Positions 35,330-47,010 of a DNA stretch of 64,000 bases are shown piece after piece. The translations under genes were made by a program, and so were the position numbers. Source of the DNA: Siphonodentalium dalli (lineage: Eukaryota; Mollusca; Scaphopoda; Gadilida; Siphonodentaliidae). The stretch is taken from the NCBI GenBank assembly GCA_032622095.1, contig CP136065.1:56603949-56667948 (forward strand). Reading direction: 5' to 3'. Every line of letters starts with the position of its first letter. The first letter of the stretch is position 1. The notes beneath the pieces are model-generated. The model was not told the DNA's origin. It did not search any database and saw only the letters and a list, made by a program, of their open reading frames with translations.

Positions 35330-35821
35330 TATCCATATTCATAGGAGTAAATTCTGGCCGGAGGCCTAACACGATAATCTCAGACACTCTTCTATTGTAA
35401 GGACAGGATTGCTATGATATTCTGAGTGCTCTTGGGTGGGCCTCAGTAGACACACGAGTGCAGCCGGATATGACAGTAATGTCGATATCAGACTCATCAG
35501 TCACCCCTCCGGGTTGAACAATCTGTTCGGCAGCTGACCTGTGTTTAGACCAAGTTGCGGGACACACGTTTTCTTCCACGATAGGGTATATGTGTGGTAT
35601 TATCGATGGTGAGATACCGCACACAATAGTGGACACACCGTTCTGAGATTCTCCAAATGTGGGATGAACCAATCACCGATTAGCATATATGTTTAACTCC
35701 AGGTCGGATTATTGTCATCAAAATGGCGTCTTTTCGCATCGAGATGTGAAAACTGCATGAAATCATGTACGGATCATAATTTCATTTAAATTCAAAGAGG
35801 TACTGTACACCATCTACTTTA

Positions 35822-36070
35822 ATACTCAACAGAATATATGCAACAAATTAATGAATTTGAGCAATGGATGAGAGAACAATACACTCATTTACCGCTTGAA
35901 CGATACAAACAACATGGTTATTATAATGGAAATTAATTTATGATTCCAGTCATAAATAAATTTTCATTATAATTACCATGTTGTTGCATCGTTCATAGAG
36001 TAAATGAGTGTATTTTGTACTCATCCATCGGGCAAATTCATTCATTTGTTGCATATATTCAGTTGAGTAT
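35822..36070. repeat. Inverted duplication with matching coding potential in both arms
   Basis: ATACTCAAC ... GTTGAGTAT with ~115-bp arms. Left arm (+) and right arm (-) both read STEYMQQ(I/M)NEF..W...YTHL...ER, then diverge by a one-base indel. No homologue is recognised. The minus-strand ORF extends to 36204. Confidence 0.7.
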
Positions 36071-36605
36071 AACAGGAGATGATCCCATAAATGACCGGAT
36101 TTAGTGAACAGTACTCCTTTAAGAGCATAATTTATGTAGCATTTCACAATGCACATGCACACATGGAGCCCCTGGCTGACAACGCCATTTTCTTTTTTGT
36201 CCATAGATACTCAATAGTGAAGTAATGTAATATTGGGGTACGTTCACACTCTAATAATTTTTTCTGGTAATTCGTCGCAGATGACTATGATATGCTAGAA
36301 CACAAACGGGGTGTATCACCTGGTCAAGTGGTCCTGCTTTATTGCTATGATGCTAGTGGATCCTGCTGAATTGATATGATTCTGGTGGTGAAAATGATGC
36401 TGTGTTAAGAAAAAGTATATATACCGTTATTTTTTTCTGTGATTGTAATTTCCGCGGTGTTTGTCTAATTCGAGCGAATTGAGAAAAAATACAGTGTCTG
36501 TACGAAACATTAAAGATCCATATGTTTCAAAATAATTTAGTAATGTTTGGAATAGGCATCTTGATTATGGTCGGCTTTCAACATAGCCATTATTAAATAG
36601 TTTTA

Positions 36606-37092
36606 TAATTTATTACATGATCCTGCCCTTATTCCATTCAATAAACCCATTATATACATTGTGATATTAAAAGTTCGTTTAATAACAGGAAATAGTGCCG
36701 GTGACCTTTGACTTCCGGTTTGTCGCCTGTTTACATTCTGTACTCTATGTCTCAAAATACTATGGCTTCCATTATTTTTTCAACAAACTTACACGAATGA
36801 AGAGTTTAAAAGTTATTTCAATAAATATACGCCATTAAAGCGTGAAAGAGTCTTTTATATATCTGGTACTATTTCTTTCGCTGGCCTTATAGAAGCCGAC
36901 GTTAGTTTTAACGTCCGATTTGTTGATTTAAGTATGTTTTATCGAGATTTTGGATCATGTAATAAATAGAATCTACAACTCGTCCCCAGTTTATAGCTGA
37001 ATTTACAAAACGCATCCAGTAAATTAGGTCTTATTTACTAGACTCGTTTTATAAATTCCGCAATAAAGTGGGGACGTGTTGTAGATCCTCTA
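36606..37092 (-). mobile_element. Composite hairpin element, copy 3 (inverted)
   Basis: Begins ATTTATTACATGATCC and ends GTAGATCCTCTAT. The core is homologous to copies 1 and 2 in reverse. The hairpin is shortened, lacking the GGNCCGAGC loop region. Confidence 0.82.
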
Positions 37093-38883
37093 TGTACATA
37101 TAATGCCTTCTCGTCGATTCGTTGATATTGGGTAAAGCTGTGAAAATGACAATTTCAAATTGGAAAAAAATAACTATATCTATGCCATATGAGTGGTATA
37201 ACTCATCTGTCCTTTGCACGTTGTCGGTCGTAAAATATCACAGTTACATGCCTCAATAGTGCTAAGATCTGGCACATTGGCACATGTTCATTGTCCTAGT
37301 CCAAAATAAGAAGAGACTGGCCTCGTAATAAACCATTTTACGGACCATTTTGACTTTTGCTCAATACTCTACATTCTATCTAAAACAAATAAACACGTGG
37401 CTGGAGCCGCAGCCATTTATTTTGGGAGAGTTAGAGTGGGTCTATAAAACGTATTATAAAGGGGACATATACTCCTCCCAGAATAATGTACAGCATGGTA
37501 CTTACTCCTCGTATTTGTATTGTTTTATGCGCCAAAATAGTCCAAACAATTCGGAAAAATAAATAGTTCTATTGGGAATTGTTATATCAATTTTTCAGAG
37601 AATATCAGGATATCTATAAAGAGTGTTGTGTGTTGATATTAACTAACCCTCAGACAGCCGAAACGACCGATAATTAATTCGCATTAAATGTGTCGCTCAG
37701 GGATGCGCAATAGTGATATGCGAATCATTGTTTTGAGGCCCACTTAACTTTCGAATCACAAGATCATATTATATGCAACATATTTCATTTTTATATATTA
37801 TATACCATCTGAAAGAGGAAACTTCAAGTGTTGTATTATCAATTTAACCTGTTGAATAAACTCTGAATATGTTGTTTTTGTCAAGGTACTGACGTGTTCT
37901 GTGCTTAATTTCGATATGGACTCTACCGCCAGTATGTTATTCTCAATGGATGGGGAATAACTTTATTTTTAAGTTGTGAATTATATTGCTTTCTGGGGTA
38001 AATAACGGGGGAAGTCTTTGTGTGAGTCTGGTGTGAAACTTGGTGGACAATCCTATGCCACAGCTGTTCCGTATTCTGATGGAATATATTGTTTGGTTCC
38101 TCTGCCAAATGGTATATACTATGGAATATGTTGTGTATAGTGTGATCTGGGCCTTTAAATATTTCCATGAAAATTTGACAGTGAGTGGCTGAGATCTTAA
38201 TCGAGCATTTTATGATCCAGACGAAGAATGAAAGGTTCGATTAGCAGACAGAATCGTAGGTTTGGGAATGTCAATGTGAAGAAAACACGCAATATTGATG
38301 ACGTGCATGAAGGTCCGGATCATGTATATATATATTTAATAGAGTAGGATCTGTCTTTATCATATGACTCAATCATTATTTACGTTGGAAAGTATGTCAT
38401 AAATCAATTTCATATGAATTACTAGTTCATATCACCTTCCGATAATTTGATTGGTTTGTTGACAAAAAGTGTGTTCTGATTGGCTGAATGGCAGCCGGGG
38501 CCGAGCCGCATTTCTAACTAAATGCAGGTCAAATTCGTGCGCGTCAATCAACGCGATGCCGAAATTCTCGCAATTATAATCTTTAAATATATAGTTTTGG
38601 ACATTGTTATACGATAAATAGAATATGTAATTCGTATTTATCTAATAAACATATGATATAATGTCACAACTGACAACAGAATAGCGCACTATATCGTCGC
38701 GTGCATATTATTTCTGCTAGTTCACCAGGTGTAATTGGGCTTCCGGTGCAATGAAGTGACGTCACATTAACCTTTTGCTGCCGATGTCATATAGCTATTT
38801 AGTGATTTGTGTGCGTTTTGGACATCATAATCAATTTATAGGTGTCATATGATAAATAGAATATGTAATTCGTGTTTCTCTCA

Positions 38884-38983
38884 TATTATATTTATGAAAC
38901 TCGTCACGAATTTTCAGTTTTCTCTCTGCCGGAGGCTCGAGAAAACTGAAAATTCTTAGACTCGTTTCATAAATATCATATCC
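38884..38983. mobile_element. Palindrome
   Basis: ~42-bp arms (ATTTATGAAAC..., GAATTTTCAGTTTTCTC) flank the GC-rich loop TCTGCCGGAGGCTC. Confidence 0.85.
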
Positions 38984-39276
38984 TCTATTTATGTCTTTCT
39001 GCTATGATTTTTCTCCCACACCCTGTACCGAATTCAACCAAATTTGGTGTGGTGACTCGGGGTACCATGGCGGATGTCATAACGGCGTTAATTTTTTCAA
39101 AATTTTGATTAAAAAAAATTAATTTAAAAAACAATGTGTGTCTTAAATTGAGCAAGGGGCTCAAGCTAAAACAAAAAGCGCACAAAGGAGCGGCCGCTGA
39201 ATAAAGGGTCTGTCTCTGAAGCGCCCCCGCGACGTCGAATAAAGGCTCCCAAAGGGAGCCTGTTTCAGCTTGTGCT

Positions 39277-39746
39277 ATATATGTGACCCGCCATATCAAA
39301 TCCAGTCGTAAGTCGGATTTTTTTTACCCTGTGCCAATACATTCTCTTATATATGCGAGTCGACCATAGGTCGACTCGCATATATAAGAGAATGCATTGG
39401 CATAACAATTTTTTATCATTTTTTTTTAATAAATGTTTCTTACAATTTTTAGGACATAAAATAAAAAACATCCATTACCCTGCAGGGAGCCCCACACATA
39501 TATAGAAGCATATAGAAGAGTATCGTCTGCTCATGTCTGTTTGGCGCTCTGTATGGGTGAAATTATAAAATTGTTAAAGAATACAAGAAAAATTATTAAA
39601 ATTGTAAAAAATTGTTAGGCCAATGCATTCTCTTATATATATGCGAGGCGACCTATGGTCAACTCACATATATAAGAGAATGCATTGGCACAGGGTAAAA
39701 AAAATCCCGACTTACGACTGGATTTGATATGGCGGGTCACATATAT
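39277..39746. mobile_element. 470-bp element with long terminal inverted repeats made of hairpins
   Basis: Outer arms ATATATGTGACCCGCCATAT (39277-39331 / 39690-39746) enclose two hairpins (39332-39401, 39619-39689) of GCCAATGCATTCTCTTATAT...GCGAGTCGACCTATGGTCGACTCGC type, with an AT-rich spacer. Part of it (39575-39700) recurs at 43975-44110. Confidence 0.88.
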
Positions 39747-40639
39747 GCAATGTGTTCAAGCTTTCGGTCGCTGATGGCGCATAGTATGGAAGTAGCTGTA
39801 GATAGAGTTTATCGAAATATATACTCATTCTATTCATACAACGATGGTTCACTTATTATTGTGCTTGTATATATAAACTATTATAATGTCAATTTTGTTT
39901 TCATTTATAAATAGTGCTTGCATGTTTGTTTTACATATTCGATATGTTCGCCAATGAACATTATATATATAGACATGTTACCTATGGTGTATAGACATGT
40001 TACCTATGTTGTATTTACTCATACTATGTAATTCGAGTATATGTGTGAAATATTCAGGAAAAAACTCGTTTGTGGTAGTCTTATTACAGATCCTTCCCTT
40101 CCCATGATAACGGCTGAATCGGCTTTGGGAGAAACAGGGGCGTGGCGACAGGGGATTACCGTAATAAATTAGGGTGTGTCACCCACTTTGTTCAATCTTT
40201 CCGACAGTTGGGAATATCATACCTGAGACAAAGTCAGCTGGACACTCCATATCAACAGTAGCTTGAAATTGTTCTGATATTCTGATTTTCCAATGAGTAT
40301 TTGGTGTAATATTTGTTCTTATTGGATTAAAATTGGAATATTTTCCGACTTTCCGTAAAAAAAGTTTTGGACTGCAATGGCTATATATATATAGATACCA
40401 GTTGGAAATTTCAAGCCAATGGGGTGCAGCTGGATTATCCCGGACTTTGTTTTTTGTCTAGTTCAAGGGTGCGCAGTTGGAAGTTGGACACCCCCAATGG
40501 AGATGGTCCAGTTACTTTTTCGGATGGAAACGCTCTATGGCAAATATTCAACCTGACACCCTTTATGTTTTGAAATTATCATGTCAAACATTTGATCGAT
40601 TGTAGAAAAATATTCCGCTTAAATCGTAATAATGGTTGG

Positions 40640-41420
40640 AAATCAAACTATTAGAACAATTTCAACCTATTGTTGGTCTGAAATTTCCAAATAATACTGT
40701 GCCAGGCATGGAATTACCAACTGCTGACTATTGGGATGGATTACACCCCTCCCAATCCCCACTGCACCCATATCGTCACGTCCTAGGAAATTATGTATAG
40801 CTACCATTGATGGGAAGTACCTTTGTTTTATAGCAGCCTTTTCTCACTAAAATAAGATCATGGTGAACCTATTTAATGGTACTGAAATATGCTCATATTG
40901 TCATTATTTAGATGTGAAATAAGCCCTATATATGAACCTAAATGTTCAAGGAAATATAAGTTCCATATGGATTTATTTCAATTCAAATAAGTTCATATCG
41001 GCCTTATTCGATCCACTAAATAACATGATTAAACCAACTCACGACTTACCAGATGTACGCTCTGTATATGTATTCAATGTGGCCCACGCCATCATACCGG
41101 ATAACTGGAAAATTCCACAATGGGCTTATTTCATAATCAAGTCCATTTCAGAATATATGTCACACCGGCCGTCCCTATCGTCGACTTCGTGGTGATCATG
41201 GAGACACCACCATCTCTACCACCGTTTCCTGGTCCGGGCGTAGCGGATGATTACAACCCGCGGACATCACGACCTCCGGTGTCCCCCGACTGCACAACAG
41301 AAGAGGGGCCGGGTCGACCACCCCCTCTTCCCACCGAAGATGAGGAAACAACATTAGCAGCAATATCCCTGCTGTCAAAAAACATAACCGAAATACCGGA
41401 AGAACGGGCACAGTAGAATC
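40640..41420 (+). pseudogene. Possible coding remnant (unrecognised, weak)
   Basis: 40653-40800 is open for ~48 codons ending TAG, with PTADYWDGLHPSQSPLHPYR. The D-G-x-H-P-S string recalls the catalytic Asp-x-x-His block of SGNH hydrolases, a domain also reported in ORF1 of some CR1-type LINEs. A Pro-rich reading frame (41120-41416) follows, then poly-pyrimidine and C-runs. Function cannot be assigned. Confidence 0.25.
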
Positions 41421-41954
41421 TACGTCTCCCACATCTTCAGGAGAGAGAAACAACTGCAGGAAAAAAAGGAAAAAAGAAACAATAATCTGTGCTTTTTTTT
41501 TCTTTTTTTTTTAGTTTTTTACTTTTCTTAATAAAGGCGTAACATGAGGGGTTAAGGAATCCCGGGGTTACCCCCCCCCCCCTCAAATCACTCTGTCATC
41601 CAATATGAACCTATGTGAATATTTAGGTGCAATATGAACCTATTTACACGAGGATTTGTTAATTATAGAACTGTGATTGCCTGGAGCGACTCAGCCTTAT
41701 AGAGATGCACATGGCATGACGTTTAAACCCATTCTTTCATATTTGTTTTAATGAGATTGCAAAATAGTACACGATTTGCGAAGGTTTTAACAAAATAGAA
41801 TTAGCATCACTACCTGCTATGGAATTGATGGCATAAATTGTTACGACAGGCCGTAACAAGATAATGGGTAACGAAACTACTATAGCTGGTGGCGCCACGC
41901 CAGTATTTAACACTTCCATTACAGGAGCTTCCTGAAATCTTGCGAAAACCCTGA

Positions 41955-42125
41955 GCCAATGCATTCTCTTATACAAGAGGTTCTCCCACAGCTAGGGAGC
42001 CACGCATATATAAGAGATTGCATTGTCCTAAATATATTTACCTTGAACACGTAAGCCAGTACAGTCTCTTGTATATACGAGGCTCCTTATGCATTGGAGA
42101 CTCGCATATATAATAGACTGCACTG
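41955..42125. mobile_element. Two hairpins of the CATTCTCTTATATATGCGAG family
   Basis: Hairpins at 41955-42025 and 42053-42125 with degenerate arms. The downstream ~150 bp (CTGCGCCAGCACAGCTCCCG) is homologous to 30485-30570. Confidence 0.75.
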
Positions 42126-43222
42126 GCAATAGATATTTAACGCTGCGCCAGCACAGCTCCCGCTCTGAATGTCATTGCATGGGTTAAAGAAGCAACATCA
42201 GATCTGTCTTGAGACCATCAACTATTCTTTGTCAGTAAGAATATAATAAGGTCGACACTGTGAGCCTATACATGGGATGTTATGATGTGGTCGGCCGCCA
42301 AAAAAATCTTGGTGAATATTTGAGAGCGTTATTTAAAACCGGTCCCACTTAAAGTCGACCGTACACGACCGCACCTCCCCCAGCATCGTTCTGTATGGTG
42401 CTACAAAAAACACCGTTTCCAGCAGTTACACAACATGATGATTGCGCGGTAAAAACATGTGGCCGACATTTCTGCGCCGGCCGCTGTGAACTCGATTAGT
42501 CTTGTTTTCGAGAGAGGGTTATATGTATATAGGCTGCGTATATTTTGCCGGTAATCACAACCCTACCTACAAAAGACCGATTGATTGATAAATAATTATA
42601 AATACAACAAGATGCGAAAGAACAATCAGTCACGAATATCGTTGACTGATAAAAACTCGAAGATGATGTCTCCTATACTGCGATGAGTAAAATTAGTTAT
42701 GGATATATCGCTTGCATGTAGTCAGTTTTCCAACAATAGTTGAGTTTGACAATGCGTGGGAAACTTGTCAATATACGTCATTGAGATGATCTGTGAAGTG
42801 ATTTGTTATGCCATAAACCAATGAAATCACGCGCGTGCTTCGCCACTCTCCAATGAAATGGAAGGATGGCATCAATTCAGTAACTGATTATGAATGAGAT
42901 ATCCAGAGACGTAAATACTGTAACATTTTCGTCGGCTTTTTAAAAAGACTGCACATTGAGCACCAACTATCTTTGTCGCCTTGATACCCGGGTCGGTCTT
43001 CTATATATATACAGGCATAATTCATCGTTTATTTATTTATTCTATTTACAGCCTACATATTCATTAACTAAATATCTTCAAACATTATATATTTGTTATT
43101 TTTTACACCACAATAGAAGCATTTCATGTCTTTAGTATTTACGGTACGTGAAAAAAGCGATAAATTATTCGATGTAATCTGAACATTGAAGACGAGTCAC
43201 AAAAAGCCCGGTCTCGGAATGA

Positions 43223-43260
43223 AGCCTGGAATGTGGCTCGCCTTCGTTACATTCCAGGTT
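43223..43260. repeat. Small hairpin GCCTGGAATGT...ACATTCCAGG
   Basis: 10-bp stem with loop GGCTCGCCTTCGTT. Weaker complementarity extends outward (AAAAAG/CTTTTT). Confidence 0.7.
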
Positions 43261-43974
43261 CAAAATAGGTCGAAAAATACTTTTTGTCGGACTTCATGAG
43301 AAAGAATCTATTAAGTCATAAATACAGTCAAATAAGAGCATTCTTTGTTATACTTTCCTGATATGGCCAAAATAAAGAGCGTTTGTTTCACTTATGAAAC
43401 GCATATCAATTAGTCATACAACAATAGCACGGAATGTCTCTTATATCAGGAACCAATTACCATCATTTAACAAATCGTGACATAAGTGTGCCTCCGATGA
43501 TCAGTTTAACACGTATAGAGAATGGGCAATACTAAATATTTGTATGGATGGAACATTTTGTTATTTTCTAAATCCAAGGAGGTCCGTCACTCTGAGGAAA
43601 TCAATGGATAAAAATCATTGTATCATTTTCCTTGTATTGAGCTCTCACTATTTAACCAAAGATATTCAAATACAACTGTTTGTACTTAAGTAACCCTTCC
43701 AGTGCCAGGGGCCGAACTCATCGGCCCTAATTTACGGTCTGTAAAATCGGCCCTAAAAAAATTAGTTTTTTGTTTTGTTTTGGGTTGAATTTTGTTTTGG
43801 GTATGCTTAAGCATGCTATAGCGAATTTAAAAACAAACTGGATAAAACCTTAGGGGCATGTTATAACTCAAAACCATCACCAAGTATTCATAGTAATAAT
43901 TTTGATGCCCATGAAAAACGTAGGATTCCCTGGCACTAAACCTACAAAATAAGTCTGTTAAAGAATATAAGAAA

Positions 43975-44110
43975 AAATTATTAAAATTGTAAACAATTGT
44001 AAAAAATAATAACGAATGATGAAAAATTGTTAGGCCAATGCATTCTCTTATATATGCGAGGCGACCTATGGTCGACTCGCATATATAATAGAACGCATTG
44101 GCACAGGGTA
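43975..44110. mobile_element. Hairpin of the CATTCTCTTATATATGCGAG family with shared left flank
   Basis: The 44034-44102 hairpin plus the preceding AAAATTGTAAAAAATT-rich flank match 39575-39700. Confidence 0.85.
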
Positions 44111-44580
44111 TATGGGTTGATACAAAAATCGGACCTGGCACTGAAATGGTAAGTAACAATGCTAAATGTGAAGCAAAGATGGGGAATCTTGAAATTTCAA
44201 ACAATTTAACGGCAAAACTCTGACAAAAAGATATGGACAAAAACTACACTATCATTCCATCAATCCGGTCTATTAACATTCCAAATAACATTAAATTCTG
44301 ACCATTGCTACTGGGGTTACTATGGAAAATGTCTGTACATAGTGAAAATTCAACATAATTCTAAGTCCAACAAGGTCCGTAACATTAGCAAACAACGAAT
44401 GGACGAACCCCATCGTAAGTGCATGGATATCCTTGGCACAGATATTTAGTACAATAGGAACCTGTGTACCTGCGATTATGAGGTTCGTCCGATTTTTATT
44501 GGGTGGAGTTATCCCTCTTTTTCGCAACACTCAAATCAGTATGTCAATCTACGTGTGCGTGTTACTTAACTCCAAGAGAA

Positions 44581-44985
44581 GTCGGTAGCCAAGAGGTAGC
44601 GTACTGGTCTCTCATGCTAGCGGACCCGGTATCGCATGCCATGGCATCGGTATCGCATGTCAGGGCATTATAACAAAAATCAGAACTCAGTCCCGATACC
44701 AAGTTTGTCAGGCTGAAAAATCTCATTCGAGATCACTGAAAAAGATCCGAATGCTAAATACCGACTTCCCCATTACAACATTTGCCGTGGGTGCAGTACG
44801 CTGTCCGATCGGGCGCGGGCTTTAATGGCAGACCCGTGTACACACCTCGGTGTGTGTATGTTAAAGAACGATACTGGAGTCACCACAGTGTTATAAAGTT
44901 ACCCGGCCGTGGTACAATCTGGACCAGTGCGTCTATAACCAGAAGGTTCAAATACAAAAAAGGGAAATAAAAACACTACACCGCG
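44581..44985 (+). mobile_element. tRNA-derived SINE, family shared with 16455-16777
   Basis: Head GTCGGTAGCCAAGAGGTAGC, then TACTGGTCTCTCATGCTAGC. The body has ATACCAAGTTTGTCAGGCTG, GTCCGATCGGGCGCGGGC and TACCCGGCCGTGGTAC. It carries a small internal duplication (GGTATCGCATG twice). Confidence 0.8.
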
Positions 44986-45007
44986 CATTTAATGCTCCAT
45001 TTCTAAT

Positions 45008-45027
45008 TAGAGAGAGAGAGAGAGAGA
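45008..45027 (+). repeat. (AG)n microsatellite at the LINE 3' end
   Basis: The AGAGAG run lies exactly where the minus-strand LINE relic ends, so it reads as its (CT)n tail. Confidence 0.85.
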
Positions 45028-46470
45028 TGTGTTTATTCCTCCAAATATGGAGACCATTATGGTACAATATATATACAAAAGTTACATGAAGACATATATA
45101 CACATGCAATATAATTTAACTTGAGAAATTCATTGTGGGAATGATATACTGCAAGACAAGATGTTTAAGACATATATATATAGTGAAGAACACAGGATGA
45201 AAATAAACCTCACACATCGCTTGAAAAGACGATATTCATCACAAATCAGTTCAATTTGCATTGGGATACACCCGCCCAGGCAAAACGCAAGGAATATATC
45301 GCTATTTATGCTGTCAAGAAAGGTAAAAGTTTCAATTCCAAATATGTCAATCATTGAATACCAAAATGTGTTCCGTGCCATCTGTGCAAACTCAGATGTA
45401 CACTCGAGATATCTATGAAACAAGATATTTGAATATGTTTTGTTGCAGCGATTGCATTGAGCGTCATTGTCATACGTGGTTTTGGTCAAAATATTGGCCA
45501 TCTTGATACAAATTGGAAATACTCAGGTTCTTCGAGAGAGAGCTGCCAAAGTTTCCACAGTGACTGGTTGTCGGGTTTTACCTTGAAGAGAAAAGATAGA
45601 GAATCGTCTCTCTGACCACGCTGACTCACATCGCGTGAGTAGTGAGCAGAGAGACAATCTCTGACAATTTTCTTCCAAGTGGACTGGGTAGGTGAGAAAC
45701 TCGTTTCCGTAAAAGATGGAAGATAATGGTATAAGTTGAATTTATGGAGAGTATCAGATATATCTTTTAGAAATCCTGTCATCGGGCGACCGTATATTCG
45801 ATTACCGTGATAATTAGGAATACATCGAGAGCTGCTCTGTGATTCCGTGGTAAGTTAATCAGTGTTCCAAGAAACAATAATTTTCTCCGCTGAATTTCGT
45901 ACTCAATAGGGAGAAGTCCGAGTAGTGATAGGGATAATATTGTATTACTGCGTTTCGGAATGCGCTGTAAATTCTTAACACACATGCGATAAGCGCGTTC
46001 TATCGTGGTATATTGCGTTTGTGACAAATCCCACCATGATTCACAGCCATAAAGAGCTTTGGGAATAACGATATGTTTAAGAATCTTTAGGTTGGTTAAA
46101 GGAGAGAACTCGGTTGTAACAGGTGAGCGACAAGCTGAGAAGAATACTTTGCGTAGCATATCAGTAGCCTTCTCAACTTTCGGATTCTGTTTACCAGTCC
46201 AGTCGAGCTCTGAATAATACCCAGATGAGAGACTTCTTCTATGTTGGCAATCACAGGGGCGTTAAACGAGTTAAAACGAGTAAATATAAAAATTAAAAAG
46301 ATATATAAATTTAAACCGTTTTGAACGTTGCTCGTTGTTAACAACACGCCCCTGTGGGTTTCCTCGATGGATTTGTCAACTATAACGCTTGGTTTTTTAC
46401 TTTTCTTCTTGACATCAGCTATCCACTTTTTGTTTTGAAGAATGTCGCTGTTGCTGCTTATATGGTGACG
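45028..46470 (-). pseudogene. Non-LTR retrotransposon relic B: RT C-terminal third
   Basis: Minus-strand frames in order: EEVSHLGI (46240) and DWTGKQNPKVEKA (46200-46160), then RKVFFSA, LKHIVIPKALYGCESW, YTTIERAYRMCVKNLQRIPK and LSLLGLLPIEYEI (46159-45870), then TWKKIVRDCL (45690) and a C-terminal zinc-binding-like CNRCNKTYSNILFHRYLEC (45460-45400). Several frame changes. The catalytic palm is absent, so this is a 5'-truncated dead copy. Confidence 0.85.
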
Positions 46471-46919
46471 ATGGCGATTCTGTTGATGATTGCGATGCTG
46501 ATCGCGATATAAACCTGTGTATGAATGCATTTAGCGAAATACCTGTATACAGACATGCGTCATCACTCCTCGGTTAAAATCACAACTTTGCACGACGAGC
46601 AATCTTGAAAAAGTAAATGGTACTAAATGATGCGGCAATATTGAGCTGATAAACATTGGTTGTTTGCGATCGGCTCTGTCGTATAAACAACGGAGCATGA
46701 CGCTGGAGTAAACAACCACTATTTTCGATAACACAATCGGGGATCATAGATCCATTGTTTTAAAATCCCCATCACCGTTTGCATTTGATATCAGATCTCT
46801 TGTCGGGAGCCCTGTAGTTTTCACCCGTGGCGGCAAACACCCATGCAGCAAAATGAACTATAGGATTTTAATGCCGATACTTTTACATTCATTACGTAAG
46901 TATTAAACATGTAAATTAT

Positions 46920-47010
46920 GCCAGGTAGCTCAGTTGACGAGGTGCACGGCGCATTAGGTCGACATAAGCCGTCCAGAGAAACTGGTTCTAATCCCAAATG
47001 AGAGCGATGT
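46920..47010 (+). mobile_element. tRNA-like SINE head
   Basis: GGTAGCTCAGTTGACGAGG resembles box A and ACTGGTTCTAATCCC resembles box B (consensus GGTTCGANTCC). No acceptor-stem pairing was found, so it is not called a tRNA gene. Confidence 0.45.

Noticed and set aside
41120-41416. Pro-rich 98-codon ORF
   Set aside because: Low-complexity, overlapped by an antisense ORF, next to C- and T-runs. No family recognised, so not called a gene by itself.
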